Positions 28,654 through 37,688 are shown, counted from the first letter of the stretch. The stretch is DNA of 45,866 nt from an uncultured Legionella sp. (GCF_937871865.1 NZ_CALMPD010000190.1:1-45866); one strand, 5' to 3'. Numbers and translations are program-made. The notes: a model not told the origin generated them from the letters alone.

Positions 28654-31600
28654 ATGCCAAAATTTTTGACAACGGATGGTCATACGCAAGTAATTATCCC
28701 ATTACGTGTAACACCATATACCCATAAAGAAATGCCTACCTTAACCGGTAGTGCGTTCAGCTATGAAGCTGGCACCGTACTTTATGGGAATTATAACATG
28801 GAATATCTCCTCCCGGGTGGAGATAAACTACGTTTAATAGCAAACCATAATAAAAAAACAGTGCAGTTACTGTTGTTTACTCATAACCCGCAGATTTTAA
28901 AAGAGCTCCCTGGAGAGCGCCCCTCGTCATTAGTTGCAGATACAATAGCGACAATAAATCGTTATCGCATTCGTTCGAAAAGTTACACTCCCCCACTAAC
29001 CCCTGAGCAACAAATCAAACGTCAATTAGCCAATGAGTGCATCAATGATCTCGACACATTGTTAAAAGAAGAACGACAGCTCAAACCCCAGGAATATAAA
29101 AAACAGGAACAATTAAGATGTAAAGTGCTGTCCATTATAGATGAGTGCAGAAATGGAAACCGTTTGGTTGCCAATAACCCGGTAATTTCTGAAGGCGCCT
29201 TAGGATCAGTGCTTTATGACGCTTACAAAAATGCGCAGAAGTTCCAATTTAATCGCTTTTATAGGGTATCGCGCCAGGATCAAATGGATTTTAGTAAACA
29301 CAACACATTTCAGAAAAATAATTCAGAAAAACCATGTTTTGTTTGGGACAGCGAAATTCATATTAAGCATAATAACAATGAGCTTGATGATGCCTTAAGA
29401 GTAATCTGTACCCAGTATCAATTAACTCCGTCCCCAAAGCTTATTGAAATACCGGCAAACAGATTCGCCAAGCTGGAACATTTTCTTCGTTCATTATGGC
29501 ATGATGGGCAAGACTGGATAAACTATCTATCTATCGATGCTAAACCCACACATAAATCCCATGTTGATACACATCCAGATGGTATATCGGTTACTCGAAT
29601 CAAACCCTATTATAACCTGAAAGGCCTCCCTCAAAAGGGATACTCTGATTTACGAGAACTTGTCTTCTACCTAACTAATAGTTCAACTGAACCATCCATT
29701 GCAAAGTCCGTTAGGAAAGCACATAAAATACTGGCGCATCTTCCTGATGGTAATTGGGTGATAATCCCCAAAGCCAAGCAGATTATTCTCCGCCGAGACA
29801 ATAAATTATGCCCACTGAACTACTTTGTCAGTGATAATCTATTTTATCCCTTACCTGATGGGGAAGATTTATATACATTAAGCCAGGTTAGTAAACGCCA
29901 TCTTTATCTTCCTGAACGTCTGAGTTTAAGGCTTAGTGCTTTTGTTTCTCGCATCCCAGCATTTTTCCAAAATTTTTATAATCGTTTGAAATCATTCATT
30001 GTTCATGATCTGTATGAAGACTTTATGAATCATGTACATGCAACTCATGAAGATAAAAATAAGGACGCGACAGCTCATTTTAACGAGCCATATACCAAAA
30101 TACGTGGTTCATTACATGCTGCACTAGAAAATAAAGGCTTATTAGCCAATGGCCAAACACTAGAGGAATTTATTAAAGAACACATTAATAACTCGCCTTA
30201 TGTCATTGCCCGCGCCAACCATCCACCAAGTCCTCCACTTTATGACAATCCGCTGCATCGAATTTTAGGAGTATTGCGCCATGTAAGTAGCTTGTTCATA
30301 GATGCTAGCGAACGCAATCCTATGATAGGTTCTTTGGCAATGGCTGCTTATCTATATGGTGCAGGCGCTGTACTCAACCCCGAAGCTCTGACATCTCTTT
30401 TAACCAAATTACATTTAGGCGGGTTGATTTCTGGTATTGAACCCACTCAAAAACTGGCTCAATGGATTAGCCATGGTAAGATATCAGAAGCAATTTCTGC
30501 TTCGGCCACTTTATGGCAAGGTATAATAGCAGGTGGCAGCCTCGATAAATTCTTTGTTGATGCAGTAACCTTGTTCAAAGAAGATCCCGGTGAAATTGCA
30601 ATTATCGCCGCATTAGCCCTTAGTCTGGGCTATGGTATAACCAAGGCAATTCCTGAATTACAAGATGAAATGGGCGAGTTTCCTGTTCCCACTTATGCTG
30701 GATTAGGAGGCAAAGGCGGTGGAGCATTATACGATATCATTATGCACCCAGGTGATGATTGGCTACTAGGTACTTGTAAATGGTTATGTAAAAACATCAT
30801 CACTTCTGCAAAAATAAGCATAGCCCCATTTTTTGAATGGTATTTTTACGGTTATCAAAACGGGTTTATCAATGGATGGAAAAAAAGTTCTGAACAGATA
30901 AAAAAATCGGGCAAACAATTCCTGGCTGCCTCTGTAGATTTGGTATTAACACTTCTTACGATCCCTCTAATTGAAGGGAGTGCTTTATTAATTCATGTTC
31001 CATTTAGAGGTATCACCAATTTTATAAGTATGGTGCTGGCTATCGCAGGAAACATCAGCAGCATAGGCCGCATATTAATAGAAATCGCCCAAAGGCCTTC
31101 CTTTAATAATTTTATTGCTGAATACCAACTGTCGCCTTTGTATGGTTTTAGTTCCCCTTTAGGAACATTTTCTGATTCACTTTTAACTAATTTAGCCATT
31201 AACATTATTAGAATACTATTTTTACCTCCATTCCAACTGATAAAAAACGTACTCATTCTTCCCTTGCTTGATACAGCATTATTATCAGTACGTATCTTGC
31301 TGACGATTATAAATCCGGTCAGTAGAATCATTGCGTATGGCTCAGGAATTTTGCTAAGTAATTTTGGAGCATACTGGGATAGTTCAATAGGTCTGTTATT
31401 TTCATCCAGTGCGTCTGCCCTGACCTCATGGTGTAATTGGATTGATAATAAAGCAGGTGAGGCAAAGCAATATATTTTGTTACACATAGAAATAAACCGT
31501 AGTGAGTTATTCAATTGGGCTTTTCACCAAGAAGACCAGTTGTTGCATACCTTGTTAAGTGATCAGCAATACTACTCTAGCGATCCGAGACGCATGGAAT

Positions 31601-31758
31601 TAATGCCTCATTCGAAAAGCCATTGTTTATTACATCAACTGTTAGAAGAAAAGGATGTTCCTCCAGCTCATTATCAAAAATTATTTTCGCAATCACAGCA
31701 AAGAGTTCATACAAGAGATGAAGAATTATTGATACCCAGTTTGCAGTCATGGTCCTGA
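28654..31758 (+). CDS. Large unrecognised membrane-associated protein, candidate Dot/Icm effector
   Basis: A 1034-aa protein that I do not recognise. There is no signal peptide. The first half is soluble and basic. The second half holds hydrophobic segments at roughly residues 557-572, 648-665, 762-785, 788-806 and 847-905, several of them separated by short polar turns, so it probably inserts into a membrane by a C-terminal region. The tail is hydrophilic and ends in RDEELLIPSLQSWS, with the glutamate-containing end often seen in Dot/Icm substrates. It is transcribed away from era and is followed 242 bases later by the LidA-like gene. The ribosome-binding site is weak. Effector status is inference from tail, size and context. 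Confidence 0.6.
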   Translation: MPKFLTTDGHTQVIIPLRVTPYTHKEMPTLTGSAFSYEAGTVLYGNYNMEYLLPGGDKLRLIANHNKKTVQLLLFTHNPQILKELPGERPSSLVADTIATINRYRIRSKSYTPPLTPEQQIKRQLANECINDLDTLLKEERQLKPQEYKKQEQLRCKVLSIIDECRNGNRLVANNPVISEGALGSVLYDAYKNAQKFQFNRFYRVSRQDQMDFSKHNTFQKNNSEKPCFVWDSEIHIKHNNNELDDALRVICTQYQLTPSPKLIEIPANRFAKLEHFLRSLWHDGQDWINYLSIDAKPTHKSHVDTHPDGISVTRIKPYYNLKGLPQKGYSDLRELVFYLTNSSTEPSIAKSVRKAHKILAHLPDGNWVIIPKAKQIILRRDNKLCPLNYFVSDNLFYPLPDGEDLYTLSQVSKRHLYLPERLSLRLSAFVSRIPAFFQNFYNRLKSFIVHDLYEDFMNHVHATHEDKNKDATAHFNEPYTKIRGSLHAALENKGLLANGQTLEEFIKEHINNSPYVIARANHPPSPPLYDNPLHRILGVLRHVSSLFIDASERNPMIGSLAMAAYLYGAGAVLNPEALTSLLTKLHLGGLISGIEPTQKLAQWISHGKISEAISASATLWQGIIAGGSLDKFFVDAVTLFKEDPGEIAIIAALALSLGYGITKAIPELQDEMGEFPVPTYAGLGGKGGGALYDIIMHPGDDWLLGTCKWLCKNIITSAKISIAPFFEWYFYGYQNGFINGWKKSSEQIKKSGKQFLAASVDLVLTLLTIPLIEGSALLIHVPFRGITNFISMVLAIAGNISSIGRILIEIAQRPSFNNFIAEYQLSPLYGFSSPLGTFSDSLLTNLAINIIRILFLPPFQLIKNVLILPLLDTALLSVRILLTIINPVSRIIAYGSGILLSNFGAYWDSSIGLLFSSSASALTSWCNWIDNKAGEAKQYILLHIEINRSELFNWAFHQEDQLLHTLLSDQQYYSSDPRRMELMPHSKSHCLLHQLLEEKDVPPAHYQKLFSQSQQRVHTRDEELLIPSLQSWS

Positions 31759-31962
31759 TTTTGTTCCCTGCTACATTCTAATTTGCAAAATTCATAAGTT
31801 ATACCTAAGATAAACTAGCAAAATTAAATGAGGTATGAATAGCCTCTAAAAAAATAGTATCAACTGCATACAAAAATGTTTAAGAGAGCGACACGTGCAC
31901 TGCACTGATCATTGCATAAAGCACTCCCCAAAAAAGCTGATGCTTATTTGATCATATTTGTG

Positions 31963-31968
31963 TATAAT
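31963..31968 (+). promoter_or_regulatory. Candidate -10 box of the LidA-like gene
   Basis: TATAAT, preceded by TG, lies 32 bases upstream of the ATG at 32001. A matching -35 hexamer at the right distance is not clear, so this would be an extended -10 promoter if used. Confidence 0.4.
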
Positions 31969-32000
31969 TAACTTAACTGGGTGTAAAAAGGATCCAATTT

Positions 32001-33806
32001 ATGGCCGATGACAAAAATTTAAATCCATTAGAGAATGCTCAAAACTCTGTAGAATTAACTAATCTTGCCAAGATGAGCACAGAAAAACCAAATGAATCCA
32101 GTTCATTATCCGCCTCTCGAGAACAAACTGCTCTTGATGCTGAGAATCTAACTCTGGATGAATGGGTAGATTCAATTTTTGAAGCAGACAAAAATAATGA
32201 CACAGGTTCTGATGCAAAAGCCAAAGAGGATTTTAGACCAACCCTTAATCTTGGTCGTTTTGGACTAAAAACTCCAGAAGACGTAAAGAAATTTTTACAC
32301 TCACCAGCCGGTGAAGCAGTTATTGGAGAAATGGGAGCCAAGCTGTCACATGATAAAGCCATCCAGGAAGAGTTGCAATTTGAACAACGAGAACATCGAT
32401 TATTAATAAATAAGATTCAGGCGACGCTTTTTATGTGGTATTTGGAATCAAAAGCTCATGCATCAGATAAAGTAAAAGAAGCAATAATGCAACAAAATGA
32501 GAAAGCGATTGAAAATGCAAAAACTCATACCCCAGAAGCACCAAGTACTGTAATTCCCAAGGCCATTCAAGGCGTTGATAATACCTTGGACAGTTATTTA
32601 GAAGTACTGCAAGCTCTTCAAGCCAAAAAAATCAAGCTTGATGGAAAAATGGCTAAATTAGAAAATGAAGCTGCTCATCTTGAAGCAAAGTATGATATTT
32701 ACGATGCTAATTTAGCCCTTTTTGAACAAGAGCTGGATGCAAATCCAGAATTAAGTTTAGCTGACATCGAGCTGAAATTAAAAGCACTGACGGGTAAAAT
32801 GAAAAAATATTCTAAAGAGATAGGCAGGTTGCTTAACGAAAATAAAGAGGATGAAGCCACAGCATTATTACACGCGTTAACTGGATTAAAACTGCAAGCA
32901 GCCTGTTGGCATGACATGATTGAAGTACATAACAATAATAAGTATTTTGCAGATATTGATGGCAATCCTTCCTCAATTAAAGACGCATACTTTACTCTGA
33001 ATCGAGATCAAAAACTGGTTAAAGACGACCAAGGTGTAGTGCATTTAATAAAAGCAACAGATGATAGTGTTAATGAGGTTTGGGATGCCATCAAACGTGA
33101 CCCTCAAGCCAAAGCAGCAGCACATTCCAACTTCCAGGCATTGAAACAAAACCCAGAAGCCATGGCAGTGAAAAAAGTAGTACAGCATAATAAAGTGATG
33201 GAAAATGCCATGCACAGCCAAGAAGTTGCTACTGTTTCAAAATTACAGGAAGACACTCAGGCACATAAACTATTAATAGGTAACCAGATATCACAACTGA
33301 CTGCAGATAGAGGAAATCTCCTCCAGCAGGCAAATCAGGATATACCTGAAATGGAGCAAATGAGACCGGCCCTCACCCCGCGACCAACACCAACGAATAG
33401 TGCGCCTACGGCAGCAAAAGCTAGTCAGGCAACTCCGACGGATATCTTCAAAAGCCGATTACAGGAATTAAAACAAGCCACTCACGTATCGCGTGAAGAC
33501 TTGATTAATCTGGCGAATCAAGCCCCAGGAAAAAATAGAATTGCAGCCAATGCCTATTTACAAATGGAGTTTGTAAACATGCCCAGAACTGGAAATATAC
33601 CATTCCAGACCATGCAATCCATGCTAAAAAATCTTGAACGTTTTGGCATTGATTCCACGAAACCAGGTGTTACTAAAATTACGAATCCCGGTGATTTAAA
33701 ACAATTAAATGAGGCAAAACAAGCGATGACTCCAGAGAAGGAAGATACTCCAGAAGAACGTCCTGTCTTTTCACCAAGCCCATTTAGCACGAACCCGTTT
33801 AAATAA
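32001..33806 (+). CDS. Coiled-coil Dot/Icm effector candidate, LidA-like
   Basis: A 601-aa hydrophilic protein without signal peptide or membrane helix. An acidic N-terminus (residues 1-85) leads into long heptad-rich helices at about 115-175 and 190-300, then a Gln- and Lys-rich region to about 450, a proline/threonine linker, and a short helical C-terminal part. The tail (EKEDTPEERP) is glutamate-rich, as in Dot/Icm substrates. LidA of L. pneumophila (729 aa, a coiled-coil effector that binds Rab GTPases on the Legionella vacuole) lies near ileS and lspA, as I recall, which matches this setting. I could not align the two. If it is LidA, it is about 130 residues shorter. AAAAGGA precedes the ATG by eight bases. 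Confidence 0.6.
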   Translation: MADDKNLNPLENAQNSVELTNLAKMSTEKPNESSSLSASREQTALDAENLTLDEWVDSIFEADKNNDTGSDAKAKEDFRPTLNLGRFGLKTPEDVKKFLHSPAGEAVIGEMGAKLSHDKAIQEELQFEQREHRLLINKIQATLFMWYLESKAHASDKVKEAIMQQNEKAIENAKTHTPEAPSTVIPKAIQGVDNTLDSYLEVLQALQAKKIKLDGKMAKLENEAAHLEAKYDIYDANLALFEQELDANPELSLADIELKLKALTGKMKKYSKEIGRLLNENKEDEATALLHALTGLKLQAACWHDMIEVHNNNKYFADIDGNPSSIKDAYFTLNRDQKLVKDDQGVVHLIKATDDSVNEVWDAIKRDPQAKAAAHSNFQALKQNPEAMAVKKVVQHNKVMENAMHSQEVATVSKLQEDTQAHKLLIGNQISQLTADRGNLLQQANQDIPEMEQMRPALTPRPTPTNSAPTAAKASQATPTDIFKSRLQELKQATHVSREDLINLANQAPGKNRIAANAYLQMEFVNMPRTGNIPFQTMQSMLKNLERFGIDSTKPGVTKITNPGDLKQLNEAKQAMTPEKEDTPEERPVFSPSPFSTNPFK

Positions 33807-33817
33807 ACCTCATTCCA

Positions 33818-33851
33818 ATTCCCCGCAAATGAGTGATTTGATGCGGGGAAT
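33818..33851. terminator. Hairpin between convergent genes after the LidA-like gene
   Basis: ATTCCCCGCAAAT (33818-33830) pairs with ATTTG, two unpaired bases, then GCGGGGAAT (33836-33851). The loop is GAGTG. It starts 12 bases after the stop codon. There is no U-run, so strength as a terminator is uncertain. Confidence 0.45.
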
Positions 33852-33899
33852 AGAAAATACATTCTTAGTTAGTCCCACATCTGTCATGCTGCAAAATAC

Positions 33900-35485
33900 C
33901 TATACCATATTTTTCGCCGCGTTCGAAGCAAGATACCAATATGCAGTGATGCACTCCTCCTTAGATCGATACGATATTAATTCATGTGATTTATAACAAA
34001 TAACTCTTTTCAAAACATGCTGATTGTGTTTATTCAACCACTGTTCCGTTTGATAACCACACTCGCTATATGAATCTCCTTGCTCTTGAGAAAAAGAACA
34101 AAGCAGCACGCCATACTCTGTTTTCCATTTCAAATGAGGGTTTATTAACGCAGGCCTCCTATCAGGGAATCCTGGTAAAGCTCTAGGATGAGTTGGCAAA
34201 TAAAAAGCTAAAGAAGCAGATTCTCCCCATAACCCAGCAACCCATTTAAATTGTTCACCGGGAATTTCCTTTCTCCATTCTTTCAGGATAGCTTGAGCCA
34301 TTTCTTTTGAGCCCACATAAAACTCTGATTCTTGCTTATAAAGCACAACACAAAGGTAGATGCATGATAAAAAAGCAATCCCCCCCCCAAAAAAAGCAGC
34401 ATTATTCGCCACAGTAAGTGGGTATTATTCTGATTGATGTATGGTTTTAATAACGCGGCCAGCAGTATTGGAAGTGCGAACCAAATAGGATAAGCAAAAG
34501 ATGAGCCCACCTTAGCTGCATGAAATATAACGGCAAACACCAAAGCATTCGCAGCCGGAAGTATTACTAGTAATGCTAAGACATCCAGATTTTTTTTAGT
34601 AAATTTAGTTCCATTGCCAGAAACATCCTCTCTATCATTCCTGCAACGAAAATAAACGAACAAAGACCAAGGGAGGATAAAAAAATAGAAACCTGATAAA
34701 GCAAAACTGATTAATTGACTTGGGTTGATTTCTAACCACATTTTATCGTTCATGTATTCGATTGATGGAAATTGCATTTTGTATAACCACAACACATGTG
34801 GCATAAAGGTCACTACCATACAAAGCAATGATACATAAGGATATGGAGTACGATACCACCGTCGATAAGCGTTGCTAGAAAAAGAAATCATAAATAGACT
34901 GAGTAACAATACCCCTGAAAAATATTTACCTAACATGCACAAGGAAGCCATAAATCCAAGTCCCAGAGCTGTCAGATACTGATATCTACCTGAATAATTG
35001 ATACTTGAAATAAAAAAATAAGCCGTCCACGGCCATAAAGGCAGTAATAACGTATTGGGATTAAATCTTGATGTTGATGCAGTAGCATAGGCAATTGTTA
35101 AAACACTTAAAGCTAAAACCCACCATATAAAATCTTCTTGTGTACCCTTTTCTATTTTTTGAAATAATTGTGCTAACCGAACTATCCCCCACAAAGCAAT
35201 ACCTACGTTAAAATAAGATAAGGCAAAATAGGTCATATTATGTTCAGGAAACACACTAAACCATAAGCCGGTTATCCATCCAATTAAAGGAGGATGTCTG
35301 AACGTACCCCATTCAAATACCTGTCCCCAAGCATAATTTTCAGCCATATCATGATGAATGCCTTTTCCGATATGAGTTATACAAGTAAAAGAAAACCAGA
35401 ATATACTGTGAAAAATTAAAAGGTTAATTAAGTTGAGGCGAGGAAGCTCTTGTAGCATTGCAGCTAATCGTCGCTGAATCATCAT
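33900..35485 (-). pseudogene. ArnT/PMT-type glycosyltransferase, split by a frameshift in a G9 tract
   Basis: Two overlapping frames on the minus strand form one protein. The first (35485-34283) has about 10 membrane helices and the PMT_2/ArnT first-loop motif DMAENYAWGQVFEWGTFRHPPLIGWI. At the tract of seven T and nine G (34395-34380) it runs out of frame and ends with a short unrelated tail. The second frame (34412-33900) continues with the last helix (GGGIAFLSCIYLCVVLYK) and a soluble domain of about 140 residues. One added G, or loss of two, joins them into about 528 residues, a normal ArnT-like size. Such enzymes move a sugar from a polyprenyl carrier to lipid A, LPS or protein in the periplasm. 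It may be a pseudogene, a phase-variable gene in the off state, or a read error. Confidence 0.75.
34380..34395 (-). repeat. T7G9 homopolymer tract inside the glycosyltransferase gene
   Basis: On the coding strand the tract reads seven T then nine G. It is placed exactly where the two halves of the glycosyltransferase frame meet. It also contains T-TTT-TTG in the zero frame, a classic slippery heptamer whose -1 shift leads into the downstream frame. Confidence 0.8.
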
Positions 35486-35836
35486 AATCTATACCCCTTA
35501 ATCAAATACGAGTCCATGGTCTAAAAATTAAGTATTCAATGTTGTATCTTGTCCCCCTTTGTACGGGACAAAAAAGAAACGTTATAGAAGAATAACTCGC
35601 GGATATTAAAAGAAATATATTAACGAGCGGAGAGATATTAGTCGAAGAATTAGATTGGTACAAGTCACACCAGGATTGTTTGACACAAATATCAATAGAC
35701 TCTAGTTGCATGAAGAATGAGATACAACAAATTTACGGCCACATTTATAATACGTATTTTACGTGCTAATGTACTTGCCAACTTAATTCAAGTCTTCTAA
35801 CATTGAAAAATCATGCGGTAGTAATGGAAATAAAAC
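35486..35836. other. Intergenic region between divergent glycosyltransferase and aldolase-like genes
   Basis: About 350 AT-rich bases. TATAAT at 35746-35751 is a possible -10 for the plus-strand gene, without a convincing -35. A small hairpin (TTGTCCC at 35549-35555 against GGGACAA at 35565-35571) is present. A 69-codon minus-strand frame at 35502-35711 has no ribosome-binding site or recognisable features. I see no gene here. Confidence 0.4.
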
Positions 35837-36394
35837 ATGCTTATAGATAAATTCATGGTTACCCAATCTGTAATAGTGTCGTTGGATGTTGATAATTTAT
35901 TAGCTGAACGCATAGAACAAACAAAGAATGCAGGTTTTACCGCAATAGAAATTAACTCGACAGATCCCGAAATGCTGTCTCGAGTAGTCAAACAAAACCC
36001 CGGCTTACACATTGGAGCCAGCGGCATTATTAACACCCAGCAATTAGAAAATTGTTACCATGCAGGAGTGCACTTTGCTTCAAGCCCAGGGTTTTTACCG
36101 GCGATTGCTCAAACAGCAAACGTCTATTCGATGAATTACTTGCCTGGCATAGCAACCCTTTCAGAGGCGATGGCAGCATTAAGCTTGGGTATTCATCAGA
36201 TTCGCCCCCTACCAGCCTCCTTAGCCTTTTGTACACTGCTTAACAAATATTTACCGAGCCTGAATTTATTCCCTATTGAGGTAGAATGGGAAGAGGCGGA
36301 ACATTTTCTTAATTTACCAGCTGTTGTAGCGGTCAGCATCCATAACCCAGATAAAAAACAACTGATGGCACTATCAACTACTGTATTCGCTTAG
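35837..36394 (+). CDS. KDPG/KHG aldolase-fold protein, probably catalytically inactive
   Basis: A 185-aa protein that follows the Entner-Doudoroff aldolase Eda in order and spacing: NAGFTAIEINST, LHIGASGIINTQQL, HAGVHFASSPGFL, YLPGIATLSEAMAALSLGI and IRPLPAS. The key residues are mostly lost. Glu38 matches the general base (E. coli Glu45), but the position of Arg49 holds Thr42, Thr73 is replaced by Gly, and the Schiff-base Lys133 is replaced by Arg123. The late Gly-Gly phosphate loop (TGGI) is missing and the chain is about 25 residues shorter than E. coli Eda. It is therefore a paralog with another role, perhaps binding without catalysis, or a decaying gene. Neighbours are the broken glycosyltransferase and the CaaX protein. 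Confidence 0.75.
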   Translation: MLIDKFMVTQSVIVSLDVDNLLAERIEQTKNAGFTAIEINSTDPEMLSRVVKQNPGLHIGASGIINTQQLENCYHAGVHFASSPGFLPAIAQTANVYSMNYLPGIATLSEAMAALSLGIHQIRPLPASLAFCTLLNKYLPSLNLFPIEVEWEEAEHFLNLPAVVAVSIHNPDKKQLMALSTTVFA

Positions 36395-36527
36395 TTATCC
36401 ACTTCACTTATTACGTGTTTAACCCATGGGCAATTTTTTACCTGATGCCAGCTCATGGGTAAGTATCCTCGAATATCCAATACGGTACAGAAATATATCA
36501 AAATGATCATCAAAGGTATTTTTTTGC

Positions 36528-36533
36528 TATAAT
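36528..36533 (+). promoter_or_regulatory. Candidate -10 box of the CaaX-protein gene
   Basis: TATAAT preceded by TTGC lies about 105 bases upstream of the preferred ATG at 36637. No strong -35 is seen. It would leave a leader of about 95 bases. Confidence 0.35.
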
Positions 36534-36636
36534 GGACCTTTTGAAGTCATTTTGATTTGCTTCTATATGAATATAGAAGCATATAATAAGTACTAATGGT
36601 TATTTTAATAGCTAAGTGCACTCATTAAGGATACCT

Positions 36637-37200
36637 ATGTGTAGAAGTAATAAAACTGCATCATGTTTATGTCATTTGATACAACCTCTGCTTATTGCTG
36701 ATAAAGAGCAAAATGTTAGAACAACGTATTTTGTACCTTATGCCATAGAAGAATGTTATGACTTTTTAAAAGAAGCTTATGCTCTGATTACATTAAAGGT
36801 AAAAATTAATGAAGTAAGCAGTAAACTACAAAAACTTGTAGATGATTATTTAACAAATGAAAGCCCAAAATCAATTAATGTGAATAATGAACAATATAAA
36901 AAAGAGTTTCTTACCGCTTATGAACAATTTTGCAGCCAGAAAATCAAAAAAATGGAACTGTATGTAAAACTGGAAACTCTGATCAACGACATTCAGAAGC
37001 TGGTTTATAACAATACATCAGATAATACAGGGTTTACGGCATTACTCGTTTCATTGAACGCCAAGAGTGAACGGAGACATTCCTTAACGTTAATGGCCCC
37101 ACCCAAAGATGATGTGCCATCACGAGAGTCTAAAAAGACTGACACGCCCCGATCAAAAGAAGAAAGTAATAAAGACAGTATAAATTGCAGTATCATGTAA
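36637..37200 (+). CDS. Small protein with C-terminal CaaX prenylation box (CSIM), candidate effector
   Basis: A 187-aa protein that I do not recognise. It is mainly helical and lysine-rich, with no signal peptide. The last four residues are CSIM, a C-a-a-X box where Met favours farnesylation; human prelamin A ends in the same four residues. The 35 residues before it are polar, rich in Ser, Lys and Glu (SRESKKTDTPRSKEESNKD), as in flexible tails that present a CaaX box and also as in Dot/Icm signals. Some L. pneumophila effectors, such as AnkB, are lipidated by host prenyl transferases this way. A GTG at 36616 is in frame, but the ATG at 36637 has AAGGA five bases upstream, so I use it. The N-terminus contains three cysteines within 12 residues. 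Confidence 0.75.
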   Translation: MCRSNKTASCLCHLIQPLLIADKEQNVRTTYFVPYAIEECYDFLKEAYALITLKVKINEVSSKLQKLVDDYLTNESPKSINVNNEQYKKEFLTAYEQFCSQKIKKMELYVKLETLINDIQKLVYNNTSDNTGFTALLVSLNAKSERRHSLTLMAPPKDDVPSRESKKTDTPRSKEESNKDSINCSIM

Positions 37201-37208
37201 TGTTAAAG

Positions 37209-37235
37209 CATAGAGAGTAAGGATTACTCTCTATG
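37209..37235. terminator. Perfect 12-bp hairpin between convergent CaaX-protein and lspA genes
   Basis: CATAGAGAGTAA (37209-37220) pairs perfectly with TTACTCTCTATG (37224-37235) around a GGA loop. It starts nine bases after the CaaX gene stop, and its right arm encodes the last codons and stop of lspA on the other strand. It is probably a shared end for both transcripts, although U-runs are lacking. Confidence 0.55.
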
Positions 37236-37688
37236 AATCAATAAGTCTAAAATCAGGATTCCAGCTCCAATGCATATAGCGCTATCAGCTATATTAAAAG
37301 TAGCGAAATGATGATATTTATAATATACATCAATAAAATCGATGACGTAACCATGTAATCCACGGTCAATCAGGTTGCCTAAAGCGCCCCCGAGTATAAG
37401 GCTGATACCAGCAGATTGCATACGAGCCTGAGCAGGAGTACGCCATAGCCAGATCACCAAAATGATACTGACAAGCAGGCTGAATCCAGCGAAAAACCAG
37501 CGATGCCAATCACCAGCACCACTCAAAAAACTAAAAGCAGCCCCAGTATTATAAGCCAATGTAATATTTAACATAGGCATGACTGGCATTGGTTTATATG
37601 GCGTTAATAGAAGACCAACCCAGTATTTACTTGTTTGGTCAGCAATAATTATTAAAATACTGAGTATAAACCAATGCCATTTTTTCAT
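37224..37688 (-). CDS. lspA: Lipoprotein signal peptidase LspA
   Basis: LspA cuts the signal peptide from diacylglyceryl-modified prolipoproteins in the inner membrane. The 154-aa protein has four membrane helices and both catalytic aspartates: one in [11 protein letters not shown] and one in [19 protein letters not shown] and the [16 protein letters not shown] segment are also conserved. Its ATG overlaps the ileS stop by four bases (ATGA), so it is translated from the ribF-ileS-lspA transcript. The ileS-lspA order is widespread in proteobacteria. Confidence 0.96.
   Translation of the reverse strand: MKKWHWFILSILIIIADQTSKYWVGLLLTPYKPMPVMPMLNITLAYNTGAAFSFLSGAGDWHRWFFAGFSLLVSIILVIWLWRTPAQARMQSAGISLILGGALGNLIDRGLHGYVIDFIDVYYKYHHFATFNIADSAICIGAGILILDLLIHRE

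Noticed and set aside
30993..31514. 173-codon minus-strand frame inside the 1034-aa gene
   Set aside because: It is opposite a long coding frame with clear membrane segments and has no family features; it is an antisense shadow.
35502..35711. 69-codon minus-strand frame upstream of the glycosyltransferase
   Set aside because: No ribosome-binding site, low-complexity hydrophobic and polar mix, no known motif.
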